Positions 8,195-21,350 of a DNA stretch of 64,000 nucleotides are shown here, in pieces. The notes below the pieces were generated by a model that saw nothing but the letters and a program-made list of their open reading frames with translations, did no database searches and had not been told where the DNA came from. Origin of the DNA: Candidatus Marinamargulisbacteria bacterium SCGC AG-410-N11 (GTDB lineage: Bacteria; Margulisbacteria; Marinamargulisbacteria; GCA-2716485; AG-410-N11); contig QFBS01000001.1 in NCBI GenBank assembly GCA_003265895.1, positions 124,001-188,000 of the forward strand. Direction: 5' to 3'. Each line of letters opens with the position of its first letter. The stretch's first letter is position 1. A program made the translations under genes and the position numbers.

Positions 8195-9706
8195 ATGAAA
8201 GTTAAACCTGAAGAAATAACATCTATTATCCAGAATGAAATTCGAAACTTTGAAATTAAAGTGGATGTTCAAGAAACTGGACAAGTATTACAGGTGGGAG
8301 ATGGAATTGCCAGAATTTATGGCTTAGAAAACGCAATGGCGGGAGAAATGATAAAATTTAGTAGCAATGTTTATGGAGTTGTTCTAAATTTAGAAGAAGA
8401 AAACGTCGGATGTGTTATTTTAGGTAATGGTGAGTCAATAAAAGAAGGCGATACTGTGGAACGAACAGGTCGAATTATGGATGTTCCTGTTGGTGATGAA
8501 TTACTTGGACGTGTCGTAGATCCACTTGGAAATCCCTTAGACGGTGCAGGGCCTATCGAAACAACAAAGAGAAAACCAATTGAACGAATTGCGGCTGGTG
8601 TATGTGATAGACAACCAGTTAAGGAACCACTTCAAACTGGTATTAAATGTATTGATACTATGATACCAATAGGTAGAGGACAAAGAGAGTTAATTATTGG
8701 AGATAGAAAAACAGGTAAAACAGCTATTGCAATAGATACCATTATAAATCAAAAAAATTCAGACGTAATTTGTGTTTATGTAGCAATTGGTCAAAAAAAG
8801 TCTACAGTATCTAAAGTAGTACAAACATTAAAAGATCATGGTGTAATGGACAAAACAATTATAGTTTCAGCAACAGCTTCAGATTCTGCTACATTACAGT
8901 ACTTAGCACCCTATTCTGGTTGTGCTTTCGGTGAAGAATTTATGGACAATGGAAAACATGTCTTAGTTATTTACGATGATTTATCAAAGCATGCTGTTGC
9001 GTACAGGCAGTTATCACTACTTTTAAGAAGACCACCTGGAAGAGAAGCTTATCCTGGGGATGTATTTTATTTACATTCTAGATTATTAGAACGAGCATTA
9101 AAATATTCTGATGAAAAAGGTGGTGGATCTTTAACTGCTTTGCCGATTATTGAAACACAAGCAGGCGATGTATCTGCATATATTCCAACTAACGTAATTT
9201 CAATTACAGATGGACAAATTTATTTGGAGTCTAATCTATTTAATGCTGGAATTAAACCTGCTGTAAATCCAGGGATATCTGTATCAAGGGTAGGTGGAAG
9301 CGCACAAATTAAGGCTACTAAAAAAGTATCTGGTAGATTAAGATTAGATTTATCTCAATATTGGGAAATTGAAGCTTTTTCTCAATTTGGTTCTGATTTA
9401 GATAAAGCGACAATAGCTCAACTTGAAAGAGGAAAGCGATTAATCGAAATTTTAAAACAAGATCAGTACAACCCTTTAAGAATTTCATTACAAATTGCAA
9501 TTGTTTATGCAACGGTTAACGGTCTACTTGATGAAGTACCAGTTAACAAAGTAAGTGAATTCGAAAAAGAGTTACAATCAATATTATCAACACAGTATTC
9601 TGATATTTTAACGAAAATTGAAACAGAAAAAGAATTATCTAAAGAAATAACTGAAAAATTAGATAAAGCGATATCAGATTGTCAAAAACTATTTATTGAG
9701 AACTAA
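8195..9706 (+). CDS. atpA: F-type ATP synthase subunit alpha
   Basis: 503 residues, standard length. The P-loop is GDRKTGKTA (around residues 169-177), followed by the alpha-specific block [15 protein letters not shown]. The family segment [20 protein letters not shown] is present near 355-375. Alpha carries the non-catalytic nucleotide sites of the F1 head. The Shine-Dalgarno is GAAGGG before the ATG. It lies between delta and gamma in the canonical order. Confidence 0.98.
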   Translation: MKVKPEEITSIIQNEIRNFEIKVDVQETGQVLQVGDGIARIYGLENAMAGEMIKFSSNVYGVVLNLEEENVGCVILGNGESIKEGDTVERTGRIMDVPVGDELLGRVVDPLGNPLDGAGPIETTKRKPIERIAAGVCDRQPVKEPLQTGIKCIDTMIPIGRGQRELIIGDRKTGKTAIAIDTIINQKNSDVICVYVAIGQKKSTVSKVVQTLKDHGVMDKTIIVSATASDSATLQYLAPYSGCAFGEEFMDNGKHVLVIYDDLSKHAVAYRQLSLLLRRPPGREAYPGDVFYLHSRLLERALKYSDEKGGGSLTALPIIETQAGDVSAYIPTNVISITDGQIYLESNLFNAGIKPAVNPGISVSRVGGSAQIKATKKVSGRLRLDLSQYWEIEAFSQFGSDLDKATIAQLERGKRLIEILKQDQYNPLRISLQIAIVYATVNGLLDEVPVNKVSEFEKELQSILSTQYSDILTKIETEKELSKEITEKLDKAISDCQKLFIEN

Positions 9707-9712
9707 TTTACG

Positions 9713-10570
9713 ATGTCTAAATTAAAAGAATTTAAAGTAAGAATTGATTCAGTTAAAAAAACACGTAAAATGACGCAAGCCATGAAGATGGTTGCTGCTG
9801 CTAAATTTAAAAGAGCTTCTGAAAAAGCTATAAAATTTAGATCATATCAAAGTCATTTTGAAGATCTTGTAAAATTGGTTCAAAAGAGTGATATTGATTT
9901 ACCCATACTAAAAAAGAATTCGAGCAAAAATCCACTTAACATTGCTATTGTAATTTCAAGTGATAGAGGTTTATGTGGCGGCTTTAATTCTAATGTTCTT
10001 AAGTTTGCATTTAATAAACTAAATGGTAACACTAAAACAGATTTATATATTTATGGTAGAAAAGCAATTCAATTTTTTAAAACAAAGCCATGGCCAATTC
10101 AAAAAAAAGAAGAAGGTTTTACAGGTAGATTAACACTCGAAAATATCAAAAAAGAATTAGAACCGTTAGTTGATAAATATATAGCTGGAGAAATTAATTC
10201 AATCAAAATTTATTATAATGAATTTGGAACTGCTCTATCTAGTAAATTAATGGAAAAACAAATATTGCCAATTGAAAATTCAGATACTGATAGTGTTAAT
10301 TTAGAAAAGGATGATTTCTTTTTAGAACCATCTCCGGAAGCAATTAGTAAAAAAGTTGTAAATGAGTATTTAGTTAATACATTATATTCTGCTTTTTTAG
10401 AAAGTAATGCAGCTGAACAAGGTGCTAGAATGGCAGCAATGGATTCTGCTACAAATAATGCAGGTGAGATGATTCAAGCATTAACCCTATTATATAATCG
10501 ACAACGGCAAGCAATAATTACAACAGAATTATCTGAAATTGTTGCTGGTGGTGAGGCATTATTACAATAA
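9713..10570 (+). CDS. atpG: F-type ATP synthase subunit gamma
   Basis: 285 residues. The N-terminal rotor helix is KEFKVRIDSVKKTRKMTQAM, then AAKFKRA; the middle has the conserved SSDRGLCGGFNSNV; the C-terminal helix has ARMAAMDSATNNAGEMI and LYNRQRQAIITTEL-EIVAG. These are the two coiled-coil ends of the central shaft and the Rossmann-like middle. It starts 6 bases after atpA. Confidence 0.97.
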   Translation: MSKLKEFKVRIDSVKKTRKMTQAMKMVAAAKFKRASEKAIKFRSYQSHFEDLVKLVQKSDIDLPILKKNSSKNPLNIAIVISSDRGLCGGFNSNVLKFAFNKLNGNTKTDLYIYGRKAIQFFKTKPWPIQKKEEGFTGRLTLENIKKELEPLVDKYIAGEINSIKIYYNEFGTALSSKLMEKQILPIENSDTDSVNLEKDDFFLEPSPEAISKKVVNEYLVNTLYSAFLESNAAEQGARMAAMDSATNNAGEMIQALTLLYNRQRQAIITTELSEIVAGGEALLQ

Positions 10571-10576
10571 AATTAA

Positions 10577-12389
<1,813 letters not shown>

Positions 12390-12398
<9 letters not shown>

Positions 12399-12410
12399 AA
12401 CTTATTTTAA
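12390..12410. repeat. AT-only inverted repeat across the atpC convergent junction
   Basis: TTAAAATA at 12390-12397 and TATTTTAA at 12403-12410 with a 5-base loop. It spans the atpC stop and the stop of the opposing gene. A run of seven G follows rather than a U-run, so it does not look like a classical terminator. Confidence 0.4.
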
Positions 12411-13343
12411 GGGGGGGATTCTCTTTAAATATCCATTAAATTCAGTTACAAAAATTTCAAAGTTTTGTTTTTTCCAACCTGTTCCATAGATAGAACTATA
12501 ATTATTATTAGAATGTATGTTATTCAGATTAATAAAGTTCTTTCTTAAAGTTTGTTTGAAAACAGCAAGTTCACGTTTAATTATTGCCGATTTAGTAAAC
12601 AAATTCTTATTATCTGCAATGATTGGAATTATCTTATTGAAAGAAACATATACATCTTTAAATAAAATAAAAGAAAGAGAACTTAACGTTTGAAGAATCA
12701 GTTTTAATGTATGAGAAGGTAATTTTAATAATAAAGTCGATTTAAAAATTGAATTAATGATTTTAGCCGAGTTAGCAACAGCTGTCTTGAATAAGGGTAA
12801 CTCTTCTGGGGCTGGCGATCTATTAATTAAAACTTGATTAACAATAACAATCGACTTGCAAACTTCACAAATACCATCGATGGGTAAATGATATAATTTA
12901 GGAGCATTTTTTAAATCTTTTAGAATAATGAAAAAAGATTTAAGTAATAAGCTTTGAAGTTCAGCTGGATGAACTTGCTTAGTAGCACTTAGTAGTAACG
13001 AAATAATTTGTTGTTTTTTTTTAATATTATTTTTCTCAAAAGAATCTACGAGATCTTCTATAAATTGTATTTGTATTTCGGTTTTTTCACTATATTTTAT
13101 GGCGTCTAATATTTGCTTAATATTGGAATCATCTTCTTTTTTATGGTCTTCTAGATCTATATTTAATGCGGTTACATCAAATTTAGCTTGTGAGTCTAAA
13201 AAAGGAATGGATGCGTTTGGGTCAGTATTTTCTTCAATAACTGGTTCTGGCTTTTTATCTTCTTTTTTAGATTCCTCTTTATTTTCTTCTTGCTTTCGTC
13301 TTCTTTGAGGTCTATTTATATTAGGTTGAACACGTCTAATCAT
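12402..13343 (-). CDS. Uncharacterised protein with disordered basic/acidic N-terminus
   Basis: 313 residues, family not recognised. Residues 1-40 are highly charged and Arg/Lys/Glu rich (RRRKQEENKEESKKEDKK), most likely disordered. From about 75 on it is predicted mainly helical with Leu/Ile-rich amphipathic stretches. One CxxC (GICEVCKS, near residue 160) is visible, but no catalytic motif, signal peptide or membrane helix. It is the last gene downstream of yraN in the minus-strand group, after an 86-base gap, and faces the end of the atp operon. Scaffold or regulatory roles are possible; I assign none. Confidence 0.7.
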   Translation of the reverse strand: MIRRVQPNINRPQRRRKQEENKEESKKEDKKPEPVIEENTDPNASIPFLDSQAKFDVTALNIDLEDHKKEDDSNIKQILDAIKYSEKTEIQIQFIEDLVDSFEKNNIKKKQQIISLLLSATKQVHPAELQSLLLKSFFIILKDLKNAPKLYHLPIDGICEVCKSIVIVNQVLINRSPAPEELPLFKTAVANSAKIINSIFKSTLLLKLPSHTLKLILQTLSSLSFILFKDVYVSFNKIIPIIADNKNLFTKSAIIKRELAVFKQTLRKNFINLNNIHSNNNYSSIYGTGWKKQNFEIFVTEFNGYLKRIPPLK

Positions 13344-13429
13344 ATATTTCCTTAAATAATCAAACTGATTTGTAATTAAAGATTATTAAAATTTTAACAA
13401 TTTTTCAAGTTAAAATTAAAGTTTAATAT

Positions 13430-13768
13430 TTAAAAGCAATTTAATAAATGATATTTTATTAAATTATTTTGGATTAAAATAACATCAAATCTTATATCTT
13501 CATATTTTAATTCTTTTAATTCTAAATAATACTGAGCAGTAGTTCTAATTTTTATTTGTTTAGTTTTATTTATAGACTCAGCTGCATACATTATATTATA
13601 TCGTGTACTTTTTACTTCGACAAAAACTATTGTATTGTTTATTTGACTAATAATATCTATTTCACCATATTTGGAATAAAAATTATGGTCTAAAATAATA
13701 TAGTTTAGGTTTTGAAGAAATTGAATAGCTTTTTGTTCCGATAATTGTCCAAATTGTTTATGATTCAC
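13430..13768 (-). CDS. yraN: YraN/UPF0102 family putative endonuclease-fold protein
   Basis: 112 residues. The restriction-endonuclease-like core is intact: GEIDIISQINNTIVFVEVKS gives the acidic residue, beta strand and E-x-K catalytic pattern (around residues 35-53), and GQLSEQKAIQFL is the usual N-terminal helix. YraN proteins often sit next to rnhB, as here: the genes overlap by 11 bases. A role in DNA repair or uptake is suspected for the family, but the substrate is not established. Confidence 0.88.
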   Translation of the reverse strand: MNHKQFGQLSEQKAIQFLQNLNYIILDHNFYSKYGEIDIISQINNTIVFVEVKSTRYNIMYAAESINKTKQIKIRTTAQYYLELKELKYEDIRFDVILIQNNLIKYHLLNCF

Positions 13769-14342
13769 AAAAAAGTGTTTGTTGAATAGTTAGATTAAAA
13801 CTTCTACGATGATTTTCAGTTATCCCTAATTTATGAATTTCTTGGTAGTGTTTTTTTGTTCCATAGCCTTTATGTGAGTCAAATGAATAACCTTTATAAA
13901 TACTCATATAAGAGTTCATAATAGAATCTCTTGTAATTTTTGCAATGATAGATGCCGCTGAGATTTGATTAATGTATTGATCTCCTTTTACAATACTTTG
14001 AATATTAAATTGTTTCAAATTTGGAATTTTATTTCCATCTACAAGGATTTTAGCATTTTTAGGAGGGTTTAAATCTAATATTGCTTTTTTCATTGCTTTT
14101 AATGATGCTTGTAAAATATTTATTTTATCTATTTCTTTTGATTGAATAATTCCAATACCAATTAAACATGTTTTATTGATTAAATCATATAGCTTCTTTC
14201 TAGCAGATGGTGATAATGCCTTAGAGTCTTTAAATTGTAGCGACTTGGAGGATTTGTTAATAATAACAGCAGAAGCTACTACAGGGCCCGCTAAGGCTCC
14301 TCTACCTGCTTCATCAACCCCTACAACGATGGATGGCTCCAT
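13758..14342 (-). CDS. rnhB: Ribonuclease HII
   Basis: 194 residues. The active site opens with VVGVDEAGRGALAGPVVASA (catalytic D and E, then the G-R-G that reads the RNA-DNA junction). KILVDGNKIP carries the next aspartate, and SIIAKITRDSIM and YSFDSHKGYGTKKH are present. It removes RNA, including single ribonucleotides, from DNA duplexes. It starts 3 bases from the fabF stop and is part of the rpmF-plsX-fab operon on the minus strand. Confidence 0.96.
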   Translation of the reverse strand: MEPSIVVGVDEAGRGALAGPVVASAVIINKSSKSLQFKDSKALSPSARKKLYDLINKTCLIGIGIIQSKEIDKINILQASLKAMKKAILDLNPPKNAKILVDGNKIPNLKQFNIQSIVKGDQYINQISAASIIAKITRDSIMNSYMSIYKGYSFDSHKGYGTKKHYQEIHKLGITENHRRSFNLTIQQTLFCES

Positions 14343-14345
14343 TGA

Positions 14346-15575
14346 TTAATACTTTTTTAATGCTATAACCGCGTTGTGTCCACCAAAACCAAACGAACTA
14401 GATAATGTACAATTTACTGTCCGTTCTATTGCCTTGTTCGGTGTGTAGTTTAAATCACAGTCCGGATCTTTAACTTCTTGGTTTATTGTGGGGGCAATAA
14501 TTCCTGTATTAATTGATTGACAACAAGCAATTAGTTCAATAGCACCTGCTGCTCCTAATAAATGACCTGTCATACCTTTTGTAGAGCTAACATTTAATGA
14601 GTCAGCATGATCCTTGAATACATCTCTAATAGCTGCTGTTTCATTTTTATCATTTAAACTAGTTGAGGTTCCATGTGCATTAATATAATCAATATCTTCT
14701 AAATTTAAGTTAGCTTCGGCCATTGCCAGTTGTAAGGCTCTAGCTCCACCTTCACCTTGAGGCGCAGGCGCAGTAATATGATAAGCATCTCCTGTGCTTC
14801 CACAGCCAACAACTTCAGCATAAATATTAGCTTTTCTTTTAAGTGCATGTTCTAATTCTTCTAGTATTAAAATACCAGCACCTTCTCCCATAACAAACCC
14901 ATCTCGATTCATATCAAATGGACGAGAAGCATTTTTAGGATTTTCATTATTTGTAGATAAAGATCTAGCAGCGCAAAAACTACCTAAACCTAAAGGAGAT
15001 ATTGCTGATTCGGCACCTCCGCAAATCATAGCCGTAGCATGATTTTGCTGAATAAGTCTAAACGAGTTAATAACAGAGTGAGCAGATGAAGCACATGCCG
15101 AAACAGAACAAGAATTTGGACCTTTCGCTCCGTGACGAATAGCAACACTACCTGATGCCATATCTGTAATCATCATAGGTACAGTAAAAGGGCTTATTTT
15201 TGAGGGCCCTCTTTCTTTTAGAAGAATAGCCATTTTTTCTAAAATTTCAATGCCTCCTATGCCAGATCCTATTTCAACGCCCACTGAATGAGCTATTGGT
15301 TTAATATCTATGCCAGAGTTTATAATAGCTTCTTCTGCAGCTGCTACAGCAAATTTTATAAATAATGATGTTCGACGGTCTTCTTTTTTATCAAAATATT
15401 TTAGAGAGTCAAAGTTATCAACTGTCGCTGCAATTTTGGTTGTAAAGTCAGTAACATCAAACCTACTTATTAAATCTACACCACATGTACCATTAATTAA
15501 TGATTCCCAATATGATTGAACGCTATTCCCAACAGGGGTTATAGCACCCATTCCTGTTATAACTACTCTATTCAT
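14346..15575 (-). CDS. fabF: Beta-ketoacyl-ACP synthase II
   Basis: 409 residues, full length. Cys-His-His catalytic triad: the active-site cysteine in VSACASSAHSV (near residue 164), the histidine in INAHGTSTSLND (near 302) and the second in GHLLGAAGA (near 339). The C-terminus SSFGFGGHNAVI is typical. It elongates acyl chains on ACP in type II fatty acid synthesis. It follows acpP by 8 bases. fabD and fabH, often in such clusters, are absent here and must lie elsewhere or be replaced. Confidence 0.97.
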   Translation of the reverse strand: MNRVVITGMGAITPVGNSVQSYWESLINGTCGVDLISRFDVTDFTTKIAATVDNFDSLKYFDKKEDRRTSLFIKFAVAAAEEAIINSGIDIKPIAHSVGVEIGSGIGGIEILEKMAILLKERGPSKISPFTVPMMITDMASGSVAIRHGAKGPNSCSVSACASSAHSVINSFRLIQQNHATAMICGGAESAISPLGLGSFCAARSLSTNNENPKNASRPFDMNRDGFVMGEGAGILILEELEHALKRKANIYAEVVGCGSTGDAYHITAPAPQGEGGARALQLAMAEANLNLEDIDYINAHGTSTSLNDKNETAAIRDVFKDHADSLNVSSTKGMTGHLLGAAGAIELIACCQSINTGIIAPTINQEVKDPDCDLNYTPNKAIERTVNCTLSSSFGFGGHNAVIALKKY

Positions 15576-15583
15576 GAGTAAAA

Positions 15584-15829
15584 CTAATTATTACTTAAAA
15601 TATAGTCAACAGTCTTTTTAACAGTTGTTAACTTTTCAGCTTCTTCATCTGCAATTTCAGTACCAAATTCTTCTTCTAGAGCCATAACTAGTTCAACAGT
15701 ATCTAATGAGTCTGCTCCTAAATCATCAGTATACGAAGCTTCTAAATTTACTTCGTCTTCACTAACACCTAGTTGTTGAACAATTACGTTTTTTACTTTT
15801 GAAAATACTTCCGTTTCATTTAATGTCAT
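15584..15829 (-). CDS. acpP: Acyl carrier protein
   Basis: 81 residues from the ATG at 15829, which has a textbook Shine-Dalgarno (AGGAGG, 7 bases upstream). An earlier in-frame start at 15868 would add 13 residues that overlap fabG and do not fit the family. The phosphopantetheine site is [19 protein letters not shown], serine in D-S-L. The protein is strongly acidic, as expected. It sits between fabG and fabF, its enzymes. Confidence 0.97.
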   Translation of the reverse strand: MTLNETEVFSKVKNVIVQQLGVSEDEVNLEASYTDDLGADSLDTVELVMALEEEFGTEIADEEAEKLTTVKKTVDYILSNN

Positions 15830-15845
15830 TTTTTTTCCTCCTGTT

Positions 15846-16583
15846 TTATGAAATTCCACCATCAACACTGATTACTTTCCCAGTCAGATAACTAGAGCCA
15901 GATGAAGCTAAAAACCCAACTGTCTCTGAGATTTCTTCTGGTTTTCCCAGTCTTCCTAATGGAATTGTTTTTATTATATTATTAATATATTCTTCTGGTA
16001 AAGATTTAACCATATCTGTTTCAATAAATCCAGGAGCAATTGCATTGCATGTAATATTTTTAATACCAACTTCTTTTGCAATAGACTTGGTAAAGCCGAT
16101 AATTCCAGCTTTGGATGCAGCATAATTTGATTGACCTGGATTTCCAATTACACCAACAACCGATGTTACATTGATAATTCGTCCATATTTTTGTTTTATC
16201 ATATATCTAATAACCGACTTTGTCATTTTAAAAACAGAAGATAAATTAGTAGATATAACTGACTCCCAGTCCTCTTCTGACATTCTCATTAAAAGTTTAT
16301 CAGCTGTAATTCCTGCATTATTAATCAATATATCAATTTTTCCGAATGTTTTAATAGTTTGATCTGTTAATTGTTTAATAGCATCTAAGTCGTTAATATC
16401 TAATGATACACCAAGTGTTTTAACCTTGTATGTTTTTTCTATCTCATTAGCAACTTCATTTACTAAGTCTTGATTTCTTGCACATAAAACAACATTTGCT
16501 CCCATTGATGCTAGATGTTTAGCTATCGAAAGTCCAATCCCTCGTGATGATCCTGTTACAATAGCAACTTGTTCTTTTAACAT
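15846..16583 (-). CDS. fabG: 3-oxoacyl-ACP reductase
   Basis: 245 residues, short-chain dehydrogenase. NADPH-binding TGSSRGIG at residues 10-17, NNAG at about 89-92, and the catalytic tetrad N / S (VTSVVG) / YxxxK (NYAASKAG, near 152-156). The C-terminus [13 protein letters not shown] is the FabG type. It reduces the beta-keto group in each elongation round. Flanking plsX and acpP support FabG over other SDR functions. Confidence 0.96.
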   Translation of the reverse strand: MLKEQVAIVTGSSRGIGLSIAKHLASMGANVVLCARNQDLVNEVANEIEKTYKVKTLGVSLDINDLDAIKQLTDQTIKTFGKIDILINNAGITADKLLMRMSEEDWESVISTNLSSVFKMTKSVIRYMIKQKYGRIINVTSVVGVIGNPGQSNYAASKAGIIGFTKSIAKEVGIKNITCNAIAPGFIETDMVKSLPEEYINNIIKTIPLGRLGKPEEISETVGFLASSGSSYLTGKVISVDGGIS

Positions 16584-16601
16584 ATTTGTAATCCTTTGTT
16601 T

Positions 16602-17636
16602 TTAATTTGTTACAGTATCTGTATTTTCAGTTTTTATTTGGTCCGCATTTAATTCAATTGAATCAGTAATACGAGTTAATAAATTATTTTTTTTGCTAAA
16701 GTAAGCAGTTTTGATTGCATTCTTCAACGCAATTTCACTAGCATGCCCATGAGCAATAATACTAATTCCATTTACCCCTAGTAAAGGAGCTCCCCCATAT
16801 TCATCGTAGTCAAACTTTTTTTTGAATTTTCTCAATACAGGGCTAAAAAGTATTGTTCCGATTAGAGCAAATATTGATTTTTTTGCTTCTTGTTTAAAAA
16901 AGTTTGCAATTAAACTCATGAGACCTTCAGAAAACTTTAATAAATTATTACCAATAAATCCATCACATACGATAACGTCTGTATTTCCCTGAAGTATTTC
17001 TTTAGCTTCTATATTACCTGTAAACGGTAATGATGAATTTTTAAGCATTGCATGCGTAGCTAATGTTACAGCGTTACCTTTATCTTCTTCTTCTCCAATA
17101 TTTAATAGGCCAATAGATGGCTCTTTGATATTAAGCATCGTTTGAGCTAAAAAGTATCCCATTATTGAAAATTGAAATAAATGACTTGGTTTGCAATCTA
17201 CATTAGAACCCATGTCCACCATTACAAACGGTTTTTTTATAGAGGGTAAAATACATGCTAAACAAGGACGTTCTACGTGTTTAGTACGCCCTAGAATAAA
17301 CGTAGATGCTGTTAAAACAGCTCCTGTATTGCCAGCAGAAACAAACCCATCGCATTCGTTATTTTTTACTAACTCTAATCCAACATGAATAGATGAGTTT
17401 TTCTTTTTTCGAAATGCTTTAGAGGGGGATTCTGACATGTCTATTGCTTCATTAGCATTAGTGACTACAATCTGTGCTGTTTTTGGGTAATTTTTTTCAA
17501 TATGGTCATTAATTAATGTTTCATTACCTATTAAATAAATTGTAATAGGTAATTCCTTAATAGCTAAAAAAGCAGCTTTAATAGGAACATCAATACCATG
17601 ATCCCCACCCATGACATCTAATGCTATTTTAATCAA
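16602..17636 (-). CDS. plsX: Phosphate acyltransferase PlsX
   Basis: 344 residues. It begins IKIALDVMGGDHGIDVPIKAA, the family opening, and has SAGNTGAVLTAS, GSNVDCKPSHL, NIGEEEDKGN and CDGFIGNNLLKFSEG. It converts acyl-ACP to acyl-phosphate for phospholipid synthesis at the membrane surface. Gene order rpmF-plsX-fabG-acpP-fabF is widespread; fabH and fabD between plsX and fabG are missing. Confidence 0.96.
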   Translation of the reverse strand: MIKIALDVMGGDHGIDVPIKAAFLAIKELPITIYLIGNETLINDHIEKNYPKTAQIVVTNANEAIDMSESPSKAFRKKKNSSIHVGLELVKNNECDGFVSAGNTGAVLTASTFILGRTKHVERPCLACILPSIKKPFVMVDMGSNVDCKPSHLFQFSIMGYFLAQTMLNIKEPSIGLLNIGEEEDKGNAVTLATHAMLKNSSLPFTGNIEAKEILQGNTDVIVCDGFIGNNLLKFSEGLMSLIANFFKQEAKKSIFALIGTILFSPVLRKFKKKFDYDEYGGAPLLGVNGISIIAHGHASEIALKNAIKTAYFSKKNNLLTRITDSIELNADQIKTENTDTVTN

Positions 17637-17640
17637 AAAA

Positions 17641-17862
17641 TTAAGATTCCTTTTCTGAGTTTTCCGTTTCTAATTCTTTTTTCTTAACTTTAATTGTTAA
17701 TACTGGATTACCTTTATAATAACCACAATATTGACAAGCTGAATGCGCTCTAATTTTTTGTCCACATTGTGTACATGTCGTTAAATTTGGTAGCGTTACC
17801 TTCCAATTAGATCGACGAGTACGCTTTCTAGATTTAGAGTGTCTTTTCTTTGGAACTGCCAT
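17641..17862 (-). CDS. rpmF: 50S ribosomal protein L32
   Basis: 73 residues. The opening AVPKKRHSKSRKRTRRSNW is the L32 signature. It is the zinc-binding form with two CxxC pairs, CTQC and CQYC, spaced as in other Zn+ L32. It is the first gene of the minus-strand lipid operon, 4 bases from plsX, a classic pairing that ties ribosome and membrane synthesis. The C-terminal tail is lysine- and glutamate-rich. Confidence 0.96.
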   Translation of the reverse strand: MAVPKKRHSKSRKRTRRSNWKVTLPNLTTCTQCGQKIRAHSACQYCGYYKGNPVLTIKVKKKELETENSEKES

Positions 17863-18107
17863 TTTTTGCCTTTCTAAATATTAATAAGAGATATTAATGA
17901 TAGTGTAACTAGTCTTAAAAAGTCAATATTTTCTATGTTGTTAATAAATTATAGTAAAATAGCTAAATATTTAAAGGAAGTACCATTTTGTAGAGATTTG
18001 TATGCGGTCGTAAATTTAGGGGTAAATGTTTACAAAAATGTATTTATATTTAGTTTGAAAGTAAAATTATAGTTGTAAAGTTTCCTTACATATGATAATT
18101 TTTTGTT

Positions 18108-19685
18108 ATGTCTGTAAAAACGTTTAATAATAAAGAACTAGACAATCAAAGTATATCGATTAATGTTTCAGAAGAGTCTAAGCAATTTACGTTGTTGCAT
18201 GAGATTAATACAATTTTGACATCGTCATTAAACCTTAAAGATACTCTAAGTCGATTATTTGATACTTTAGATGAAAATATGAATCTTAAAAAAGCGGTGT
18301 TAACTCTGACTAACCCTTATACATCCGAGTTGAGAATAGAGGTTGCGTATGGGATAACTGAAAAAGAATTGCATCATGCTTCTTTTGAAAATTGGAAAAA
18401 GATTAATGAAGAAGTATTATCAACTGAAAAAGCTAAAATAGTTGAAATGCTAGATGATAAAGATCCATTACTAGGGGAAAGTGAAAAAAGCGTAGAGGAG
18501 TCCTTTATTTGCTTGCCGTTAACATTAGGTAAAGAGAAAATAGGAACCTTGAGCATCAAAACTCTATTTGAAAATAGAGAAACATTATATCAAAATGTTA
18601 GGTTGTTATCTATTGTTACATTAATGTTAAGTCAAGAGGTTAAGTTGAAGAGGCTTATGGAAACAGAAAAAGCTGTTTTAAGGTCTGAGAACATTAAATT
18701 AAAAGATGAATTAACAAAAAAGTATAATATTCATAATATGATTGGTAAGAGTAGTGAGATGTATCACGTTTATGAAAATATTAAACAAGTAGCTAACTCT
18801 ACAGCCACGGTTTTAATCAGGGGAGAGAGTGGTACGGGAAAGGAATTAGTATCTCATGCCATTCATTATAATAGTTCTAGAAAAGATAGTGTATTTATAA
18901 GAATTAATTGTGGAGCAATTCCAGAAAGTTTAATTGAGTCAGAATTGTTTGGTTATGAGAAAGGTGCATTTACAGATGCTCATCATCAAAAGATTGGTAA
19001 ATTTGAAGCATCGAGTAACGGAACTATTTTTTTAGATGAAATAGGGGAGTTATCTCCTGCAATGCAGGTTAAATTATTAAGAGTTTTGCAAGAGAAAGAA
19101 GTAACTAGAATTGGTGGTATTCAGCCTATAAAAGTTAATCTGAGAGTAATTACTGCAACAAATAAGGATTTAGAGACAGCTGTTAAAAATAATGAATTTA
19201 GAGAAGACTTATATTATCGGTTAAACGTTTTTCCAATTTTTATTCCGTCATTAAGAGAGAGAAAGGCTGATATTGTTCTATTAGCAGAGCATTTTCTAGA
19301 AAAATATTCAAAAGAAAATGAAAAAAATATTAATCGTATTTCATCAAAAGCTATTGATTTATTAACTAATTATCATTGGCCAGGTAATGTCAGAGAATTA
19401 GAGAATTGTATGGAGCGATGTGTTATCGTATGTGACTCAAAAACAATACAGGCCTCTCATTTACCACCAACTTTACAAAAGAATGAAATTGAAATAACAG
19501 TATCAGATAAGAATCTTTCGTTCCAAGAAATTGTACAAAATTTTGAAGCTGAGTTAATAAAAGACGCATTGAAAAATACGAATGGAAATAAAGCTAAGGC
19601 TGCCAGATATCTTAAAACAACACAACGAATTATTGGATATAAAATTAAGCAATATAATATAGAAGGCGATTTTCAAGAAGAATAG
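18108..19685 (+). CDS. NifA-like sigma-54-dependent transcriptional activator (GAF-AAA+-HTH)
   Basis: 525 residues. Residues about 25-185 form a GAF sensor domain. The AAA+ domain runs from about 205 to 440: Walker A GESGTGKE, the sigma-54 contact loop ESELFGYEKGAFTDA, Walker B GTIFLDEIGEL and the arginine finger region FREDLYYRLNVFPI. A Fis-type helix-turn-helix ends the protein (NTNGNKAKAARYLKTTQRII), with the NifA-like closing GYKIKQYNI. Such proteins open promoters bound by RpoN. No nif genes or other obvious target lie nearby; its flanking genes are unrelated and it is transcribed alone after a 245-base leader. No Shine-Dalgarno precedes the ATG. The effector is unknown. Confidence 0.92.
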   Translation: MSVKTFNNKELDNQSISINVSEESKQFTLLHEINTILTSSLNLKDTLSRLFDTLDENMNLKKAVLTLTNPYTSELRIEVAYGITEKELHHASFENWKKINEEVLSTEKAKIVEMLDDKDPLLGESEKSVEESFICLPLTLGKEKIGTLSIKTLFENRETLYQNVRLLSIVTLMLSQEVKLKRLMETEKAVLRSENIKLKDELTKKYNIHNMIGKSSEMYHVYENIKQVANSTATVLIRGESGTGKELVSHAIHYNSSRKDSVFIRINCGAIPESLIESELFGYEKGAFTDAHHQKIGKFEASSNGTIFLDEIGELSPAMQVKLLRVLQEKEVTRIGGIQPIKVNLRVITATNKDLETAVKNNEFREDLYYRLNVFPIFIPSLRERKADIVLLAEHFLEKYSKENEKNINRISSKAIDLLTNYHWPGNVRELENCMERCVIVCDSKTIQASHLPPTLQKNEIEITVSDKNLSFQEIVQNFEAELIKDALKNTNGNKAKAARYLKTTQRIIGYKIKQYNIEGDFQEE

Positions 19686-19686
19686 T

Positions 19687-21330
<1,644 letters not shown>

Positions 21331-21350
21331 TTAAAACATATATTATAGCG

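Noticed and set aside
12411-12417. Run of seven G after atpC as part of a terminator
   Set aside because: It lies after the AT hairpin where a U-run would be needed, and it is within the coding part of the opposing gene (Pro codons).
15830-15868. Thirteen-residue extension of AcpP
   Set aside because: It overlaps fabG and precedes a perfect ribosome site; ACPs start at the later ATG.
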